Assembly: GCF_003477705.1 (NCBI RefSeq)
Contig: NZ_QUDV01000003.1
Coordinates: forward strand, 124,001 to 188,000
Length of the DNA: 64,000 bases
Direction of reading: 5' to 3'
Origin: Dorea sp. AF36-15AT
GTDB lineage: Bacteria; Bacillota; Clostridia; Lachnospirales; Lachnospiraceae
Part shown: in pieces, positions 26,616 through 35,443 of the stretch
Layout: each line of letters starts with the position of its first letter
Numbering within the stretch: position 1 is the stretch's first letter
Notes under the pieces: generated by a model
The model's input: only the letters and a program-made list of their open reading frames with translations
Databases searched by the model: none
Told to the model about the DNA's origin: nothing
Translations under genes and position numbers: made by a program

Positions 26616-27466
26616 GATGTACCTCCTTTCACATAGAAAAGCATAATATCTTCTAATGTGGCATTATCTACAATGATGTTTTTGTATTTTCGTTTGAATG
26701 CTTCCTTGTCATGAACAAGACACTCCACGCTCATATTTGTAGTTCGGTGTATGATATAATCATCAGAGGAAAGCTGTGCAAATTTTTCTTTTCCGCACTT
26801 TGCCACGCCATAATTATAAACAAGATTATCTTTCTGTTCCTCGAAAATGATTTTTCCCTGATGAATTAAAATCACATAGTCTGCAATTTTTTGTATGTCC
26901 GAAGTAATATGCGACGAAAAGAAGATAGAGCAATCTTCATCTTGGATAAATTCCAAAAATAGGTCTAATATTTCATCACGCACAACGGGGTCAAGACCTG
27001 TTGTTGCTTCGTCCAAAATCAACAGTTTAGGTCTATGTGCCATAGCACAAATGATAGACAACTTCATTTTCATGCCTTTAGAAAATGTGCCAATCGTTTT
27101 CTTGGTCGGGATTTTGAATTTTTTCAAGTATTGTGAAAAAAGGTCACTATCCCATGTCTTATAAACTCCTTTCAAGATTTTTTCAATATCTGCGGTTGTA
27201 AACACATCATGAAAATTACATTCATCAAAAACAACGCCAATATTTTCTTTGATAGTTGGAATTGTATGGTCTATTCCAAAGACTTGTATCTGTCCGCTAT
27301 CTTTGTTTAGTTCATTTAATATCAGATTGATAGTAGTGCTTTTTCCTGCACCATTCTCGCCAATAAAGCCTACAATTCTGCCTTTAGGGACTTTGAACGA
27401 AACATTGTCCAAAGAAAAATCTTCGAATTGCTTGCATAAATTCTGCACCCAAATGTTGTTATCCAT
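26603..27466 (-). CDS. ABC transporter ATP-binding protein
   Basis: This 287-residue ATPase has Walker A GENGAGKST (38-46), the signature FSKGMKMKL and Walker B LLILDEATTGLD, plus the switch His in FFSSHIT. The signature is SKGMK instead of SGGQ, as is common in YtrB/BcrA-type ATPases. ATG 27466 is chosen over the GTG three codons earlier because GAGAGGTGA lies at the right distance. It is the middle gene of a GntR-ATPase-permease operon. Confidence 0.92.
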   Translation of the reverse strand: MDNNIWVQNLCKQFEDFSLDNVSFKVPKGRIVGFIGENGAGKSTTINLILNELNKDSGQIQVFGIDHTIPTIKENIGVVFDECNFHDVFTTADIEKILKGVYKTWDSDLFSQYLKKFKIPTKKTIGTFSKGMKMKLSIICAMAHRPKLLILDEATTGLDPVVRDEILDLFLEFIQDEDCSIFFSSHITSDIQKIADYVILIHQGKIIFEEQKDNLVYNYGVAKCGKEKFAQLSSDDYIIHRTTNMSVECLVHDKEAFKRKYKNIIVDNATLEDIMLFYVKGGTSCED

Positions 27467-27481
27467 ACCTGTCACCTCTCG

Positions 27482-27853
27482 TTATTCCTCGTAAAATAGT
27501 TTTAGGATATTCGTCATTTGCTCAAGACTAATGCCATGTGATCGACCAATTTCTGCGACTTTTTGTAAAAGTTCTTCAGCAATTCGTAACTGTTCCTCTT
27601 GAATAAATTCCCTATTCTGTGATGCTACAAAACTGCCTTTTCCAGATACAGTTTCTATAAATCCATCTCTTGTTAAATCCTCGTATGCTCTCTGAACGGT
27701 AATAACACTTATATGCAAATCTTTTGCTAAAGCTCTCATAGAAGGTAGCGCTTCGCCAGCGGATAATGTGCCGTCCATAATAAAACTTTTTACTTGCATA
27801 CAGATTTGTTCGTAGATAGGCTTATCACTGCTATTACTTATGATAATCTCCAC
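27482..27853 (-). CDS. GntR-family regulator, YtrA subfamily
   Basis: This 123-residue repressor has a winged helix-turn-helix at about 10-78 (PSMRALAKDLHISVITVQRAYEDL) and the wing motif VSGKGSFV. A short C-terminal helical dimerisation tail replaces a large ligand domain, the mark of YtrA proteins. It is first in an operon with an ABC ATPase and permease, and its promoter is overlaid by repeated operators, so autorepression is likely. YtrA members respond to envelope stress by an unknown signal. Confidence 0.93.
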   Translation of the reverse strand: MEIIISNSSDKPIYEQICMQVKSFIMDGTLSAGEALPSMRALAKDLHISVITVQRAYEDLTRDGFIETVSGKGSFVASQNREFIQEEQLRIAEELLQKVAEIGRSHGISLEQMTNILKLFYEE

Positions 27854-27869
27854 TTGCTCACCTCACTGC

Positions 27870-27908
27870 GTGTACTTATCGTAATAAGTGTACTTATTCG
27901 ATAAGTAC
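27870..27908. promoter_or_regulatory. tandem GntR/YtrA operator
   Basis: GTACTTAT-TCG-ATAAGTAC (27890-27908) is a perfect 19-bp palindrome. A second copy with one imperfect arm, TACTTAT-CGTA-ATAAGTG (27873-27890), overlaps it. Together they sit just downstream of the minus-strand promoter and before the GntR start codon, an ideal position for autorepression. Confidence 0.75.
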
Positions 27909-27937
27909 AGTGTAGGCGTTTTATGTAGTAATGTCAA
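27909..27937 (-). promoter_or_regulatory. promoter of the GntR-ABC operon
   Basis: On the minus strand, TTGACA (27937-27932), a 17-bp spacer and TACACT (27914-27909) form a strong promoter. The operators start at the expected transcription start. Confidence 0.8.
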
Positions 27938-28116
27938 TAGGATTTTTTGATGTTTTAGAGGTTGGAAAATATTTTAATTAAATCGTTGTTAATCAAACAA
28001 AATGCCTACACGCTGTTCTTATCAAAGACCTTTAACTGCTACCGGAATTGCTCAATATTGCAAAGGGTAAGCATTTTAGAGAGAATCATGCGGCAAAGCA
28101 TAAAAGAAATGCAAAG

Positions 28117-28146
28117 TTGACAAATGATCAGATATAAAGCTATGAT
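28117..28146 (+). promoter_or_regulatory. promoter of the YczE-like gene
   Basis: TTGACA (28117-28122), an 18-bp spacer and TATGAT (28141-28146) precede the gene by about 30 bases. Confidence 0.65.
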
Positions 28147-28172
28147 TATTCAGAAAACTTTAATACTGGGAG

Positions 28173-28841
28173 ATGATTAATTTGAATTTGGATTCAACGA
28201 AAAAGAAACAGATGAGTATGCGTGTTGTAATATATTTATTCGGAATGGTGTTGTTAGCATTAGGGATTACATTGAATACGCAGGCAGGTCTTGGAGCATC
28301 AGCAATCGTGTCTGTGCCATACACGATCAGTCAGGGAACCGGGATGAATTTTGCGAACCTGACACTGATTGCTTATTGTGTGCTGGTTGTGGCACAGTTT
28401 TTTATCAAGGGGAAAAACCGGAGATGGATTGATGCGCTTCAGGTAGTGGTAAGCATTGTGTTCACTCGTTTTATGGCGTTATTCCAATATGTGATCGGTT
28501 ATGAAAGCGGAGTTTTTATAAAAGATCTGGTAGTGTTGCTGTTGGGGATTCTGTTTACAGGTATCGGTGCAGCTATGACTGTGGATATGAATCTGATTCC
28601 CAATCCTGGCGATGGTATCGTAAGCAGTCTGGCAGAACGATTTAACAGGGAACTGGGATTCTGTAAGAATTGCTTTGATGCCTTTTGTGTGGTTTGTTCG
28701 TTGGCAATTGGGTTGGCGTTTGGTAATCCACTGATGGGAATCGGTCTGGGTACGGTTCTCTCGATGCTGGGTGTAGGACGTGTGATATATTTTTTTAACA
28801 AAGCGGCGAAGGCGTACTTACAGCAATTTACAATGATTTGA
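28173..28841 (+). CDS. YczE/YitT-like integral membrane protein
   Basis: This 222-residue protein has about five or six membrane helices. It shows the family pattern of an early RVVIYLFGMVLLALGITL helix followed by NTQAGLGASAIVSVPY, and a second repeat with DMNLIPNPGDGIV. These resemble the YczE/YyaS/YitT group, whose function is poorly known. The SD GGGAG is too close to ATG 28173 and better placed for TTG 28182, so translation may begin at TTG. Glycerate kinase follows 19 bases later in the same operon. Confidence 0.8.
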   Translation: MINLNLDSTKKKQMSMRVVIYLFGMVLLALGITLNTQAGLGASAIVSVPYTISQGTGMNFANLTLIAYCVLVVAQFFIKGKNRRWIDALQVVVSIVFTRFMALFQYVIGYESGVFIKDLVVLLLGILFTGIGAAMTVDMNLIPNPGDGIVSSLAERFNRELGFCKNCFDAFCVVCSLAIGLAFGNPLMGIGLGTVLSMLGVGRVIYFFNKAAKAYLQQFTMI

Positions 28842-28860
28842 TAAAGTGGAGGTAATCGAT

Positions 28861-29991
28861 ATGAAAGTGGTCGTTGCTGTTGATTCGTTTAAAGGTAGTA
28901 TGAGCTCACGAGAAGCTGGGAATGCGGTCAAAGAAGGGGTATTGAGAGTGTATCCGGATGCGGAAGTTGTGGTAAGAGCTTTGGCGGACGGAGGAGAAGG
29001 CACTGTTGAGGCACTCATGGAGGGGCTGGGAGGAGAAAAAGTTAATATAACCGTGACAGGACCGAATAATGAAAAGATAGAATCATATTATGGGTATATA
29101 AAAGAAAAAAATATGGCTGTAATAGAAACGGCTGCCGTAGCCGGGCTGGTTCTTGTTGAGCCAGATAACAGGAATCCTTTAACAGCAACTACGTATGGCC
29201 TGGGTGAAATGATAAAAGATGCAGTTACTCGTGGCTGCCGTGATTTTATATTAGGGCTGGGAGGAAGTGCCACAAATGATGGAGGAGTAGGAATGCTTCA
29301 GGCTCTGGGATGGGAATTTAGAGATTCAAAAGGTTGCGAAGTAAGCAGAGGTGCAGAGGGATTAGGAGCTATCGCTTCAATTTCTGATGACAAAATTCTC
29401 CAAATATTAAAATCGTGCAGGTTTCGGGTGGCTTGTGATGTGGAAAATCCGTTGTGTGGATTAACGGGTGCTACTTATGTATATGGGGCACAAAAAGGAA
29501 TCCCTGATGAACTTATGAATAAAATTGATCGTGATATGGAGCATTATGCACAAATCACGTCAAGGCATATCGGTGAAGATTTTTCAAAGTTCAGGGGTGC
29601 GGGAGCAGCTGGAGGATTAGGATTTGCAGTTTTGAGTTTTCTGCATGCTGAGCTTATACCGGGAATTGAATTGATTCTGGATATCATAAAATTTAAAGAA
29701 GATCTGAAAGATGCGGATGTATTAATCACAGGGGAAGGTTGTCTTGATTCTCAAACAGCAATGGGAAAAGCTCCGATCGGAGTTGCGCGATTTGCACATA
29801 AATATCAGGAGTTAAAAGTATTAGCGTTCGCGGGCGTAGTATCTGATGGTGCCCGAGAGTGTAATGACAAAGGAATTGATGCTTTTTTTCCGATTATCAG
29901 AAACATCACTACTAAAAAAGAGGCAATGAATACACAGAATGCGAGAAGAAATCTTTCAGATACAGTGGAACAGGTTTTTCGCATCTTATAA
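28861..29991 (+). CDS. garK: glycerate kinase (GarK/GlxK family)
   Basis: This 376-residue cytoplasmic enzyme phosphorylates D-glycerate. It opens with MKVVVAVDSFKGSMSS and contains RALADGGEGTVEAL, LGLGGSATNDGGVGMLQALG, the AGAAGGLGFA loop and LITGEGCLDSQTA, all hallmark motifs. Length is normal. ATG 28861 is chosen over an in-frame ATG at 28846 because GGAGGTAA lies between them. It is cotranscribed with the membrane protein upstream. Its DNA is more AT-rich than the flanking core genes. Confidence 0.95.
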   Translation: MKVVVAVDSFKGSMSSREAGNAVKEGVLRVYPDAEVVVRALADGGEGTVEALMEGLGGEKVNITVTGPNNEKIESYYGYIKEKNMAVIETAAVAGLVLVEPDNRNPLTATTYGLGEMIKDAVTRGCRDFILGLGGSATNDGGVGMLQALGWEFRDSKGCEVSRGAEGLGAIASISDDKILQILKSCRFRVACDVENPLCGLTGATYVYGAQKGIPDELMNKIDRDMEHYAQITSRHIGEDFSKFRGAGAAGGLGFAVLSFLHAELIPGIELILDIIKFKEDLKDADVLITGEGCLDSQTAMGKAPIGVARFAHKYQELKVLAFAGVVSDGARECNDKGIDAFFPIIRNITTKKEAMNTQNARRNLSDTVEQVFRIL

Positions 29992-30072
29992 TCAATTTTT
30001 GATTGCGGATAACAAAATAGATGAAAATTCTTAAGGAATCTCTCAAGTTTTATTAAGATATTCAAAAAAGCA

Positions 30073-30100
30073 TTGTTATTTCTTTCATACCTGTTACAAT
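30073..30100 (+). promoter_or_regulatory. promoter of the phospholipid operon
   Basis: TTGTTA (30073-30078), a 16-bp spacer and TACAAT (30095-30100) would start RNA at about 30106-30108, right at the ATG of the PAP2 gene. There is no SD, which suggests a leaderless transcript or a second upstream promoter. Confidence 0.5.
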
Positions 30101-30107
30101 AGCAGAT

Positions 30108-30818
30108 ATGAAAAAAATAAATATAAAAGAGATCGATACAAAAAGAATATTCTGTACGTTGCTGCCACCAGTTATGGCATTTACAGTAAATTGTATGGTA
30201 TACTGGGGAGCACCGTTATTTACGGTGGGAAGAACGGCATATAATCTTTCGGGAAATCTGGATGATCTGGTGCCATTTTTACCACCGTTTATTGTTGTGT
30301 ATTTAGGGTGTTATATTTTTTGGGTGATTAATTATCTGCTTATTTCGGCACAGGGAGACGAGCACAGGTATCGTTTCTTTACAGCGGATATCTGTTCCAG
30401 ACTGGTCTGTCTGGTGATATTTGTGGTATTTCCGACGACCAATACCAGACCGGAACTGATCGGTCATGATATCTGGACGCAGGCTGTAAGAGCGCTATAT
30501 CAATGGGATGCACCGCAGAATCTGTTCCCGTCGATCCATTGTCTGGTGAGCTGGATGTGCTGCATTGGTCTGCGTGGATGTGACCGCATTCCGAAGTGGT
30601 ATAAATGGATATCGAAGTTTATCGCTGTATTGGTATTTGTATCGACGCTGGCGCTCAGACAGCATGTGCTGATCGATGTAGCCGGCGGAATCCTGCTGGC
30701 AGAACTTGTCTGCTATATCAGCAACCGGAGGGACGGATATAAGCTCCTGCAGAAAGTTACGGAGACCGTAGCCGGTTGGATTGCCGGAAGATTGAGTGGG
30801 AAGAAGAATGGAAAATAA
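30108..30818 (+). CDS. PAP2-family membrane phosphatase
   Basis: This 236-residue protein has about six membrane helices and two of the three PAP2 motifs: NLFPSIHCLVSW (PSxH) and LRQHVLIDVAGG (the H-x3-D core). The first motif (K-x6-RP) is weakly represented by NTRPEL. It probably dephosphorylates a lipid phosphate such as phosphatidate, phosphatidylglycerol phosphate or undecaprenyl pyrophosphate at the membrane. It begins an operon with UPF0104, pssA and psd, so a role in phospholipid supply fits. No SD precedes ATG 30108. Confidence 0.85.
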   Translation: MKKINIKEIDTKRIFCTLLPPVMAFTVNCMVYWGAPLFTVGRTAYNLSGNLDDLVPFLPPFIVVYLGCYIFWVINYLLISAQGDEHRYRFFTADICSRLVCLVIFVVFPTTNTRPELIGHDIWTQAVRALYQWDAPQNLFPSIHCLVSWMCCIGLRGCDRIPKWYKWISKFIAVLVFVSTLALRQHVLIDVAGGILLAELVCYISNRRDGYKLLQKVTETVAGWIAGRLSGKKNGK

Positions 30819-31836
30819 AAAGAAAACAATATTTAATGTGGTATTTCTGCTTGTGGTTTTTGTTGGAACAATCTATGGAGTATTCCATGGAGAAGACCTG
30901 GGAGAGATTGCACAGATTATAAAAACGGTCAATCCCCTGTGGCTGATACCGGGCGTTGTCTGCGTTGTGGTATTTATCTGGGGAGAATCCATTATCATTT
31001 ATTATATGATGCATACACTTGGGATACGTCTGAAAAAGAGAACCTGTTTTTTGTTTTCATCGGTGGGATTTTTCTTTAGCTGCATCACACCGTCTGCTTC
31101 GGGGGGACAGCCGGCGCAGATTTATTATATGAAGAAAGAGAAGATCCCCATTCCGGTGTCTACACTGGTGCTGATGATCGTGACGATTACATATAAGTTG
31201 GTACTCGTTGTGATTGGTGTGGCGCTGACGATATTCGGGCAGGGATTTATTCACGCATATCTGTGGAATGTACGTCATGTATTTTATCTGGGCACGGCAT
31301 TGAACGTATTCTGTGTGACGGCGATGCTGATTCTGGTATTTCATCCAGTGCTTGCAAGAGACATTGTGGTAAAGGGACTTGCCCTTATAGAGAAAATGCA
31401 TTTGATGAAGCCGCGCAGATCAAGACTTGAGAAGCTGGAGGCATCGATGGACCAGTACCGGGCAACAGCGGTATATCTGAAAGAACATGTAAAAGTATTG
31501 ATAGAAGTATTTGGAATTACAGTATTCCAGAGATTTGCGTTATTTGCAGCAACATGGTTTGTATATCGTGCATTTGGTTTGTCGGGAACGTCAGCGGTGG
31601 TTATTGTGATCTTGCAGGGAACGATCGCAGTAGCAGTGGATATGCTGCCGCTTCCGGGAGGCATGGGAATCAGCGAGCAGTTGTTCCTTCGAATATTCTT
31701 ACCGATATTCGGAAGCCAGTTATTACTTCCGGGTATGATCTTAAGCCGGGGACTTGGCTATTACACGGAGTTGTTTATCAGTGCGATATTTACGATCGTG
31801 GCAAACTTTACAATAGGAAGAAGAGAAGAGGATTAA
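30808..31836 (+). CDS. lysylphosphatidylglycerol synthase TM-region / UPF0104 family membrane protein
   Basis: This 342-residue protein has eight or so membrane helices. The UPF0104 hallmarks are present: FFFSCITPSASGGQPAQIYY near 84-103 and MLPLPGGMGISEQLF. It matches the flippase half of MprF without the aminoacyltransferase domain. Such proteins move lipids or glycolipid precursors across the membrane. It overlaps the PAP2 gene by 11 bp (ATG 30808) and ends one base before pssA, so it is cotranslated with phosphatidylethanolamine synthesis. The exact lipid is unknown. Confidence 0.85.
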   Translation: MENKKKTIFNVVFLLVVFVGTIYGVFHGEDLGEIAQIIKTVNPLWLIPGVVCVVVFIWGESIIIYYMMHTLGIRLKKRTCFLFSSVGFFFSCITPSASGGQPAQIYYMKKEKIPIPVSTLVLMIVTITYKLVLVVIGVALTIFGQGFIHAYLWNVRHVFYLGTALNVFCVTAMLILVFHPVLARDIVVKGLALIEKMHLMKPRRSRLEKLEASMDQYRATAVYLKEHVKVLIEVFGITVFQRFALFAATWFVYRAFGLSGTSAVVIVILQGTIAVAVDMLPLPGGMGISEQLFLRIFLPIFGSQLLLPGMILSRGLGYYTELFISAIFTIVANFTIGRREED

Positions 31837-31837
31837 T

Positions 31838-32455
31838 ATGTTAGGAGTTTATGATTACACAGTAGTGTTGACTTATGTGAGTGTGTTGATATCTATGGGA
31901 GGAATGCTGTTCTCCTTGAATGGCTGTCCGAAAATGGCAGTCGTCTGTCTGGCAGTATCTGGATTCTGTGATATGTTTGATGGCAAGATTGCCCGGACAA
32001 AAAAGAACCGCACAGAAGTGGAGAAACGTTTTGGTATTCAGATTGATTCGCTGGCAGACATCATCTGCTTTGGTGTGGCTCCGTCGTTGATCGCATATCG
32101 CATGGGAATGAATCACATTGTAGGCATAGCGATTCTTATGTTCTATGTGTTGGCAGGACTGATCCGTCTGGCATGGTTTAACGTGTCCGAAGAGATCCGC
32201 CAGAATGAAACAGAGGAAAACAGAGAATGTTATCAGGGCCTGCCAATCACTTCTATGGCAATTGCACTCCCGATTTTGGTTGTATTCCGTCCGCTGTTGG
32301 AGCGAGAATTTATTATTGCGCTGCATGCACTGGTATTGGTTATTGGACTTTTATTTATTACGAATTTCAGACTCCGTAAGCCGAAAAAGCTGGGACAGAC
32401 TATCATGGTTATCATTGTGGCACTGGCAGTGCTTCGTGGACTACATGTCTGGTAA
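31838..32455 (+). CDS. pssA: CDP-diacylglycerol-serine O-phosphatidyltransferase
   Basis: This 205-residue membrane enzyme makes phosphatidylserine from CDP-diacylglycerol. It shows the CDP-alcohol phosphotransferase signature: DMFDGKIAR followed by GIQIDSLAD (D-x2-D-G-x2-A-R and G-x3-D-x3-D). About six membrane helices follow. Adjacent psd makes the serine head-group assignment strong. It starts one base after the previous stop, and psd starts 15 bases after its own stop. Confidence 0.93.
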   Translation: MLGVYDYTVVLTYVSVLISMGGMLFSLNGCPKMAVVCLAVSGFCDMFDGKIARTKKNRTEVEKRFGIQIDSLADIICFGVAPSLIAYRMGMNHIVGIAILMFYVLAGLIRLAWFNVSEEIRQNETEENRECYQGLPITSMAIALPILVVFRPLLEREFIIALHALVLVIGLLFITNFRLRKPKKLGQTIMVIIVALAVLRGLHVW

Positions 32456-32470
32456 ATGATGGGGGTCAGT

Positions 32471-33343
32471 ATGAGATACAGAGATCGTAAAGGAAATGAA
32501 TATAATGGAGAGAATGGACAGGACAGACTGCTTGCATTTGTCTATGGACATGCTGTGACCAGACTGTTGATCCGTCCGCTTCTGTCACCAATAGTGTCCC
32601 GCATAGGCGGGGCATTTTTGAATACCCGGATATCGAAGCTGGGGATTCGTCCATTTGTGAAAAGTAATGGAATCGACCTGTCCATCTATGAGAAGCAGGA
32701 ATTTGCGTCTTATAATGAATTCTTTACCAGAAGAATACGGGCAGCAGAGCGTCCGGCTGATATGCGGGAGAATGTGCTGATTAGTCCGAGTGACGGTAAA
32801 GTGAGTGTGTATCCGATTGAGGAAAATGGCATATTTCGGATTAAACATACGCCTTATACGGTGCGTCAGCTTCTCCAGGATGACAAGTTGGCTGACCGGT
32901 ATATGGGCGGCTGGATCTATGTGATCCGTCTGACAGTGGATGATTATCACCGTTATTGTTATGTGTCAGATGGCTACAGATCTTCCGGGAGAAGGATTGA
33001 GGGAGTGCTTCATACGGTGAATCCGGTGGCAAATGACTGCTATCCGATCTATAAGATGAATACCAGAGAATACTGTCTGCTGAAGACGAGAAAACTCGGA
33101 ACGGTACTTACGATGGAAGTCGGTGCACTGATGGTGGGGAAGATCTGCAATTATGTGAAACAGCCATGTGATGTGCACAGAGGTGAAGAAAAAGGAAGAT
33201 TTGAATTCGGCGGTTCAACGATCATCGTAATGACGGAGCCTGGGAAGGTGATACCAGATCAGGATCTGCGCACCAATACCAGAGAACATGCAGAGACTCT
33301 GGTGAAGATGGGAGAACATATTGGGGCACAAATAGAACAATAA
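32471..33343 (+). CDS. psd: phosphatidylserine decarboxylase proenzyme
   Basis: This 290-residue enzyme converts phosphatidylserine to phosphatidylethanolamine. It self-cleaves at the GGST motif, with Ser249 becoming the pyruvoyl group (here FEFGGSTIIV). Other motifs are SPSDGKVSVY, the VDDYHRYCYV His region and CLLKTRKLG. It has the compact form typical of clostridial Psd. ATG 32471 is chosen because GGGGGTC lies just upstream; in-frame ATGs at 32456 and 32459 lack an SD. Confidence 0.94.
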   Translation: MRYRDRKGNEYNGENGQDRLLAFVYGHAVTRLLIRPLLSPIVSRIGGAFLNTRISKLGIRPFVKSNGIDLSIYEKQEFASYNEFFTRRIRAAERPADMRENVLISPSDGKVSVYPIEENGIFRIKHTPYTVRQLLQDDKLADRYMGGWIYVIRLTVDDYHRYCYVSDGYRSSGRRIEGVLHTVNPVANDCYPIYKMNTREYCLLKTRKLGTVLTMEVGALMVGKICNYVKQPCDVHRGEEKGRFEFGGSTIIVMTEPGKVIPDQDLRTNTREHAETLVKMGEHIGAQIEQ

Positions 33344-33451
33344 TTGCTATGGATGCATGTGAAAACTTTCAAAAACAGACCGGAATATCATTAAATATCT
33401 ATTGAAATAGCAAAAAACGCAAGAAAAGATGTCTGAAAATTCATTTTTGAC

Positions 33452-33479
33452 TTGATTTTATAAAAAATATCCATATAAT
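33452..33479 (+). promoter_or_regulatory. promoter of pckA
   Basis: TTGATT (33452-33457), a 16-bp spacer and TATAAT (33474-33479) lie about 75 bases before the pckA start. The 200-bp gap upstream is AT-rich; I see no convincing cre site or riboswitch in it. Confidence 0.6.
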
Positions 33480-33556
33480 TAGGATAAGGGAAAAGCAGGA
33501 AACATTTTCCACATTGGTATGACACTAATAATATCGAAAGAAAAGGGGTATTGGAC

Positions 33557-35161
33557 ATGGCGAAGATTGATTTGAGCAAATATGGCATTACAGGAACAAC
33601 CGAGATCGTGTATAATCCTTCCTACGAGACTCTGTTTGAGGAAGAAACGAAACCGGAACTTACAGGATATGAGAAAGGACAGGTCAGTGAACTTGGTGCA
33701 GTCGATGTTATGACTGGTATTTACACAGGTCGTTCTCCAAAAGATAAATTTATCGTAATGGATGAGAATTCTAAGGACACCGTATGGTGGACATCTGAGG
33801 AATACAAGAACGATAACCATCCGGCTACACAGGAAGCATGGAATTCTGTAAAAGAGTTAGCAGTGAAGGAGCTTTCTAATAAGAAACTCTATGTTGTAGA
33901 TGCATTCTGTGGAGCAAATAAGGACACTCGTATGGCAATCCGCTTTATCGTAGAAGTAGCATGGCAGGCTCATTTCGTAACTAATATGTTCATTAAGCCG
34001 ACGGAAGAAGAACTGAAGGACTTTGAACCAGACTTCGTTGTATACAATGCTTCTAAAGCAAAAGTAACGAATTATAAAGAACTCGGACTGAACTCTGAGA
34101 CAGCTGTTATGTTCAATATTACAAGCCGTGAGCAGGTAATCGTGAACACATGGTACGGCGGAGAGATGAAGAAAGGTATGTTCTCTATGATGAACTATTT
34201 CCTGCCGCTGAAGGGCATGGCTGCAATGCACTGCTCAGCTAACACAGACCTGAACGGTGAGAACACAGCTATCTTCTTTGGTCTGTCAGGAACAGGTAAG
34301 ACGACATTGTCTACAGATCCTAAGCGTCTGCTGATCGGTGATGATGAGCACGGCTGGGATGACAACGGTGTATTCAACTTCGAGGGTGGATGCTACGCGA
34401 AAGTTATCAACCTCGATAAGGAATCTGAGCCGGATATCTACAATGCGATCAAGAGAAATGCATTGCTTGAAAATGTAACTCTGGACGAGAATGGTAAGAT
34501 TGACTTTGCTGATAAGAGTGTGACAGAGAATACTCGTGTATCTTACCCAATCGACCATATTCAGAATATCGTACGTCCGATTTCTTCTGCACCGGCAGCT
34601 AAGAACGTAATCTTCCTGTCAGCAGATGCATTTGGTGTACTTCCGCCGGTATCTGTACTGACACCGGAGCAGACTCAGTACTACTTCCTGTCAGGATTCA
34701 CAGCTAAGCTTGCAGGTACGGAGCGTGGAATCACAGAGCCTACACCTACATTCTCAGCTTGCTTCGGTCAGGCATTCCTGGAACTGCATCCAACCAAGTA
34801 CGCAGAAGAGCTTGTTAAGAAGATGGAGAAGAGTGGAGCAAAGGCTTACCTTGTTAATACAGGATGGAATGGAACAGGTAAACGTATCTCTATCAAGGAT
34901 ACCCGTGGAATCATCGATGCAATCCTGAACGGAGACATTAAGAATGCACCGACTAAGAAGATCCCATACTTCAACTTCGAAGTACCGACAGAACTTTCAG
35001 GTGTAGATCCTGCAATTCTGGATCCAAGAGATACTTATGCAGATGCTTCTGAGTGGGAAGCAAAGGCAAAGGATCTTGCTTCAAGATTCGTAAAGAATTT
35101 CGCAAAATATGAAGGTAATGAAGCTGGTAAGGCACTGGTATCAGCAGGACCGGAAGCATAA
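33557..35161 (+). CDS. pckA: phosphoenolpyruvate carboxykinase (ATP)
   Basis: This 534-residue enzyme interconverts oxaloacetate and PEP with ATP/ADP. In ruminal and gut Firmicutes it often runs toward oxaloacetate for CO2 fixation and succinate-type fermentation. It has the substrate site RSPKDKF, the metal-site [12 protein letters not shown], the kinase P-loop [11 protein letters not shown] near 242, and [13 protein letters not shown] 33557 follows an AAAGGGG SD; an in-frame TTG two codons earlier is rejected. It is monocistronic with a strong terminator. Confidence 0.97.
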   Translation: MAKIDLSKYGITGTTEIVYNPSYETLFEEETKPELTGYEKGQVSELGAVDVMTGIYTGRSPKDKFIVMDENSKDTVWWTSEEYKNDNHPATQEAWNSVKELAVKELSNKKLYVVDAFCGANKDTRMAIRFIVEVAWQAHFVTNMFIKPTEEELKDFEPDFVVYNASKAKVTNYKELGLNSETAVMFNITSREQVIVNTWYGGEMKKGMFSMMNYFLPLKGMAAMHCSANTDLNGENTAIFFGLSGTGKTTLSTDPKRLLIGDDEHGWDDNGVFNFEGGCYAKVINLDKESEPDIYNAIKRNALLENVTLDENGKIDFADKSVTENTRVSYPIDHIQNIVRPISSAPAAKNVIFLSADAFGVLPPVSVLTPEQTQYYFLSGFTAKLAGTERGITEPTPTFSACFGQAFLELHPTKYAEELVKKMEKSGAKAYLVNTGWNGTGKRISIKDTRGIIDAILNGDIKNAPTKKIPYFNFEVPTELSGVDPAILDPRDTYADASEWEAKAKDLASRFVKNFAKYEGNEAGKALVSAGPEA

Positions 35162-35205
35162 TCAAAGATATCAGATACCCTTTTATAAAAATGTGATAAA
35201 TTAGT

Positions 35206-35250
35206 AACAAGGCTGTCGCACTATTCGATTAGTGCGGCAGCTTTGTTGCG
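35206..35250 (+). terminator. intrinsic terminator of pckA
   Basis: GCTGTCGCACTA (35212-35223) pairs with TAGTGCGGCAGC (35230-35241), with one wobble and a TTCGAT loop, followed by TTTGTTG. Confidence 0.8.
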
Positions 35251-35333
35251 TATAAAATCAAATGATATATTAGTTGTCCCAGATGAAAAATTGAACAATT
35301 AAGAGCACTTCAGAACGGCGAATGTTTAAAAAA

Positions 35334-35424
35334 TGACCAAAAGTCAAAAAAGGTCAAAAATAGTGTTGACTATTGCTTTTTGTGGGAGTATAGTTCCAGT
35401 GTAATAAAAATGACTACCGGTCAT
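35334..35424 (+). promoter_or_regulatory. promoter and inverted-repeat operators of the MMPL operon
   Basis: TTGACT (35366-35371), a 17-bp spacer and TATAGT (35389-35394) form a good promoter. ATGAC-N5-GTCAT (35410-35424) is a perfect inverted repeat just after the expected start. Further TGAC/GTCA half-sites lie upstream at 35334-35337, 35343-35346 and 35353-35356. The pattern suits a TetR-family repressor, which is not encoded next to the operon in this window. Confidence 0.65.
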
Positions 35425-35443
35425 AAATAAAGGAGTGGACATC

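Larger units (their letters stand above)
27854..28172. other. 319-bp intergenic region: GntR operators, two divergent promoters and possible gene debris
   Basis: The left part holds the GntR promoter and operators (27870-27937). The right part holds the promoter for the YczE-like gene (28117-28146). In between, 28036-28137 is an open stretch without a start codon that reads LLPELLNIAKGKHFRENHA and ends KLTNDQI. It may be a scrap of a mobile-element gene but is too short to assign. Confidence 0.5.

Noticed and set aside
28036..28137. Short frame resembling a mobile-element or HNH protein end (NAKLTNDQI)
   Set aside because: Only 33 codons with no start and a weak resemblance; not reported as a gene.
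33358..33371. A cre-like palindrome (TGAAAACTTTCA) upstream of pckA
   Set aside because: It is two bases shorter than a CcpA site and lacks the central CG.
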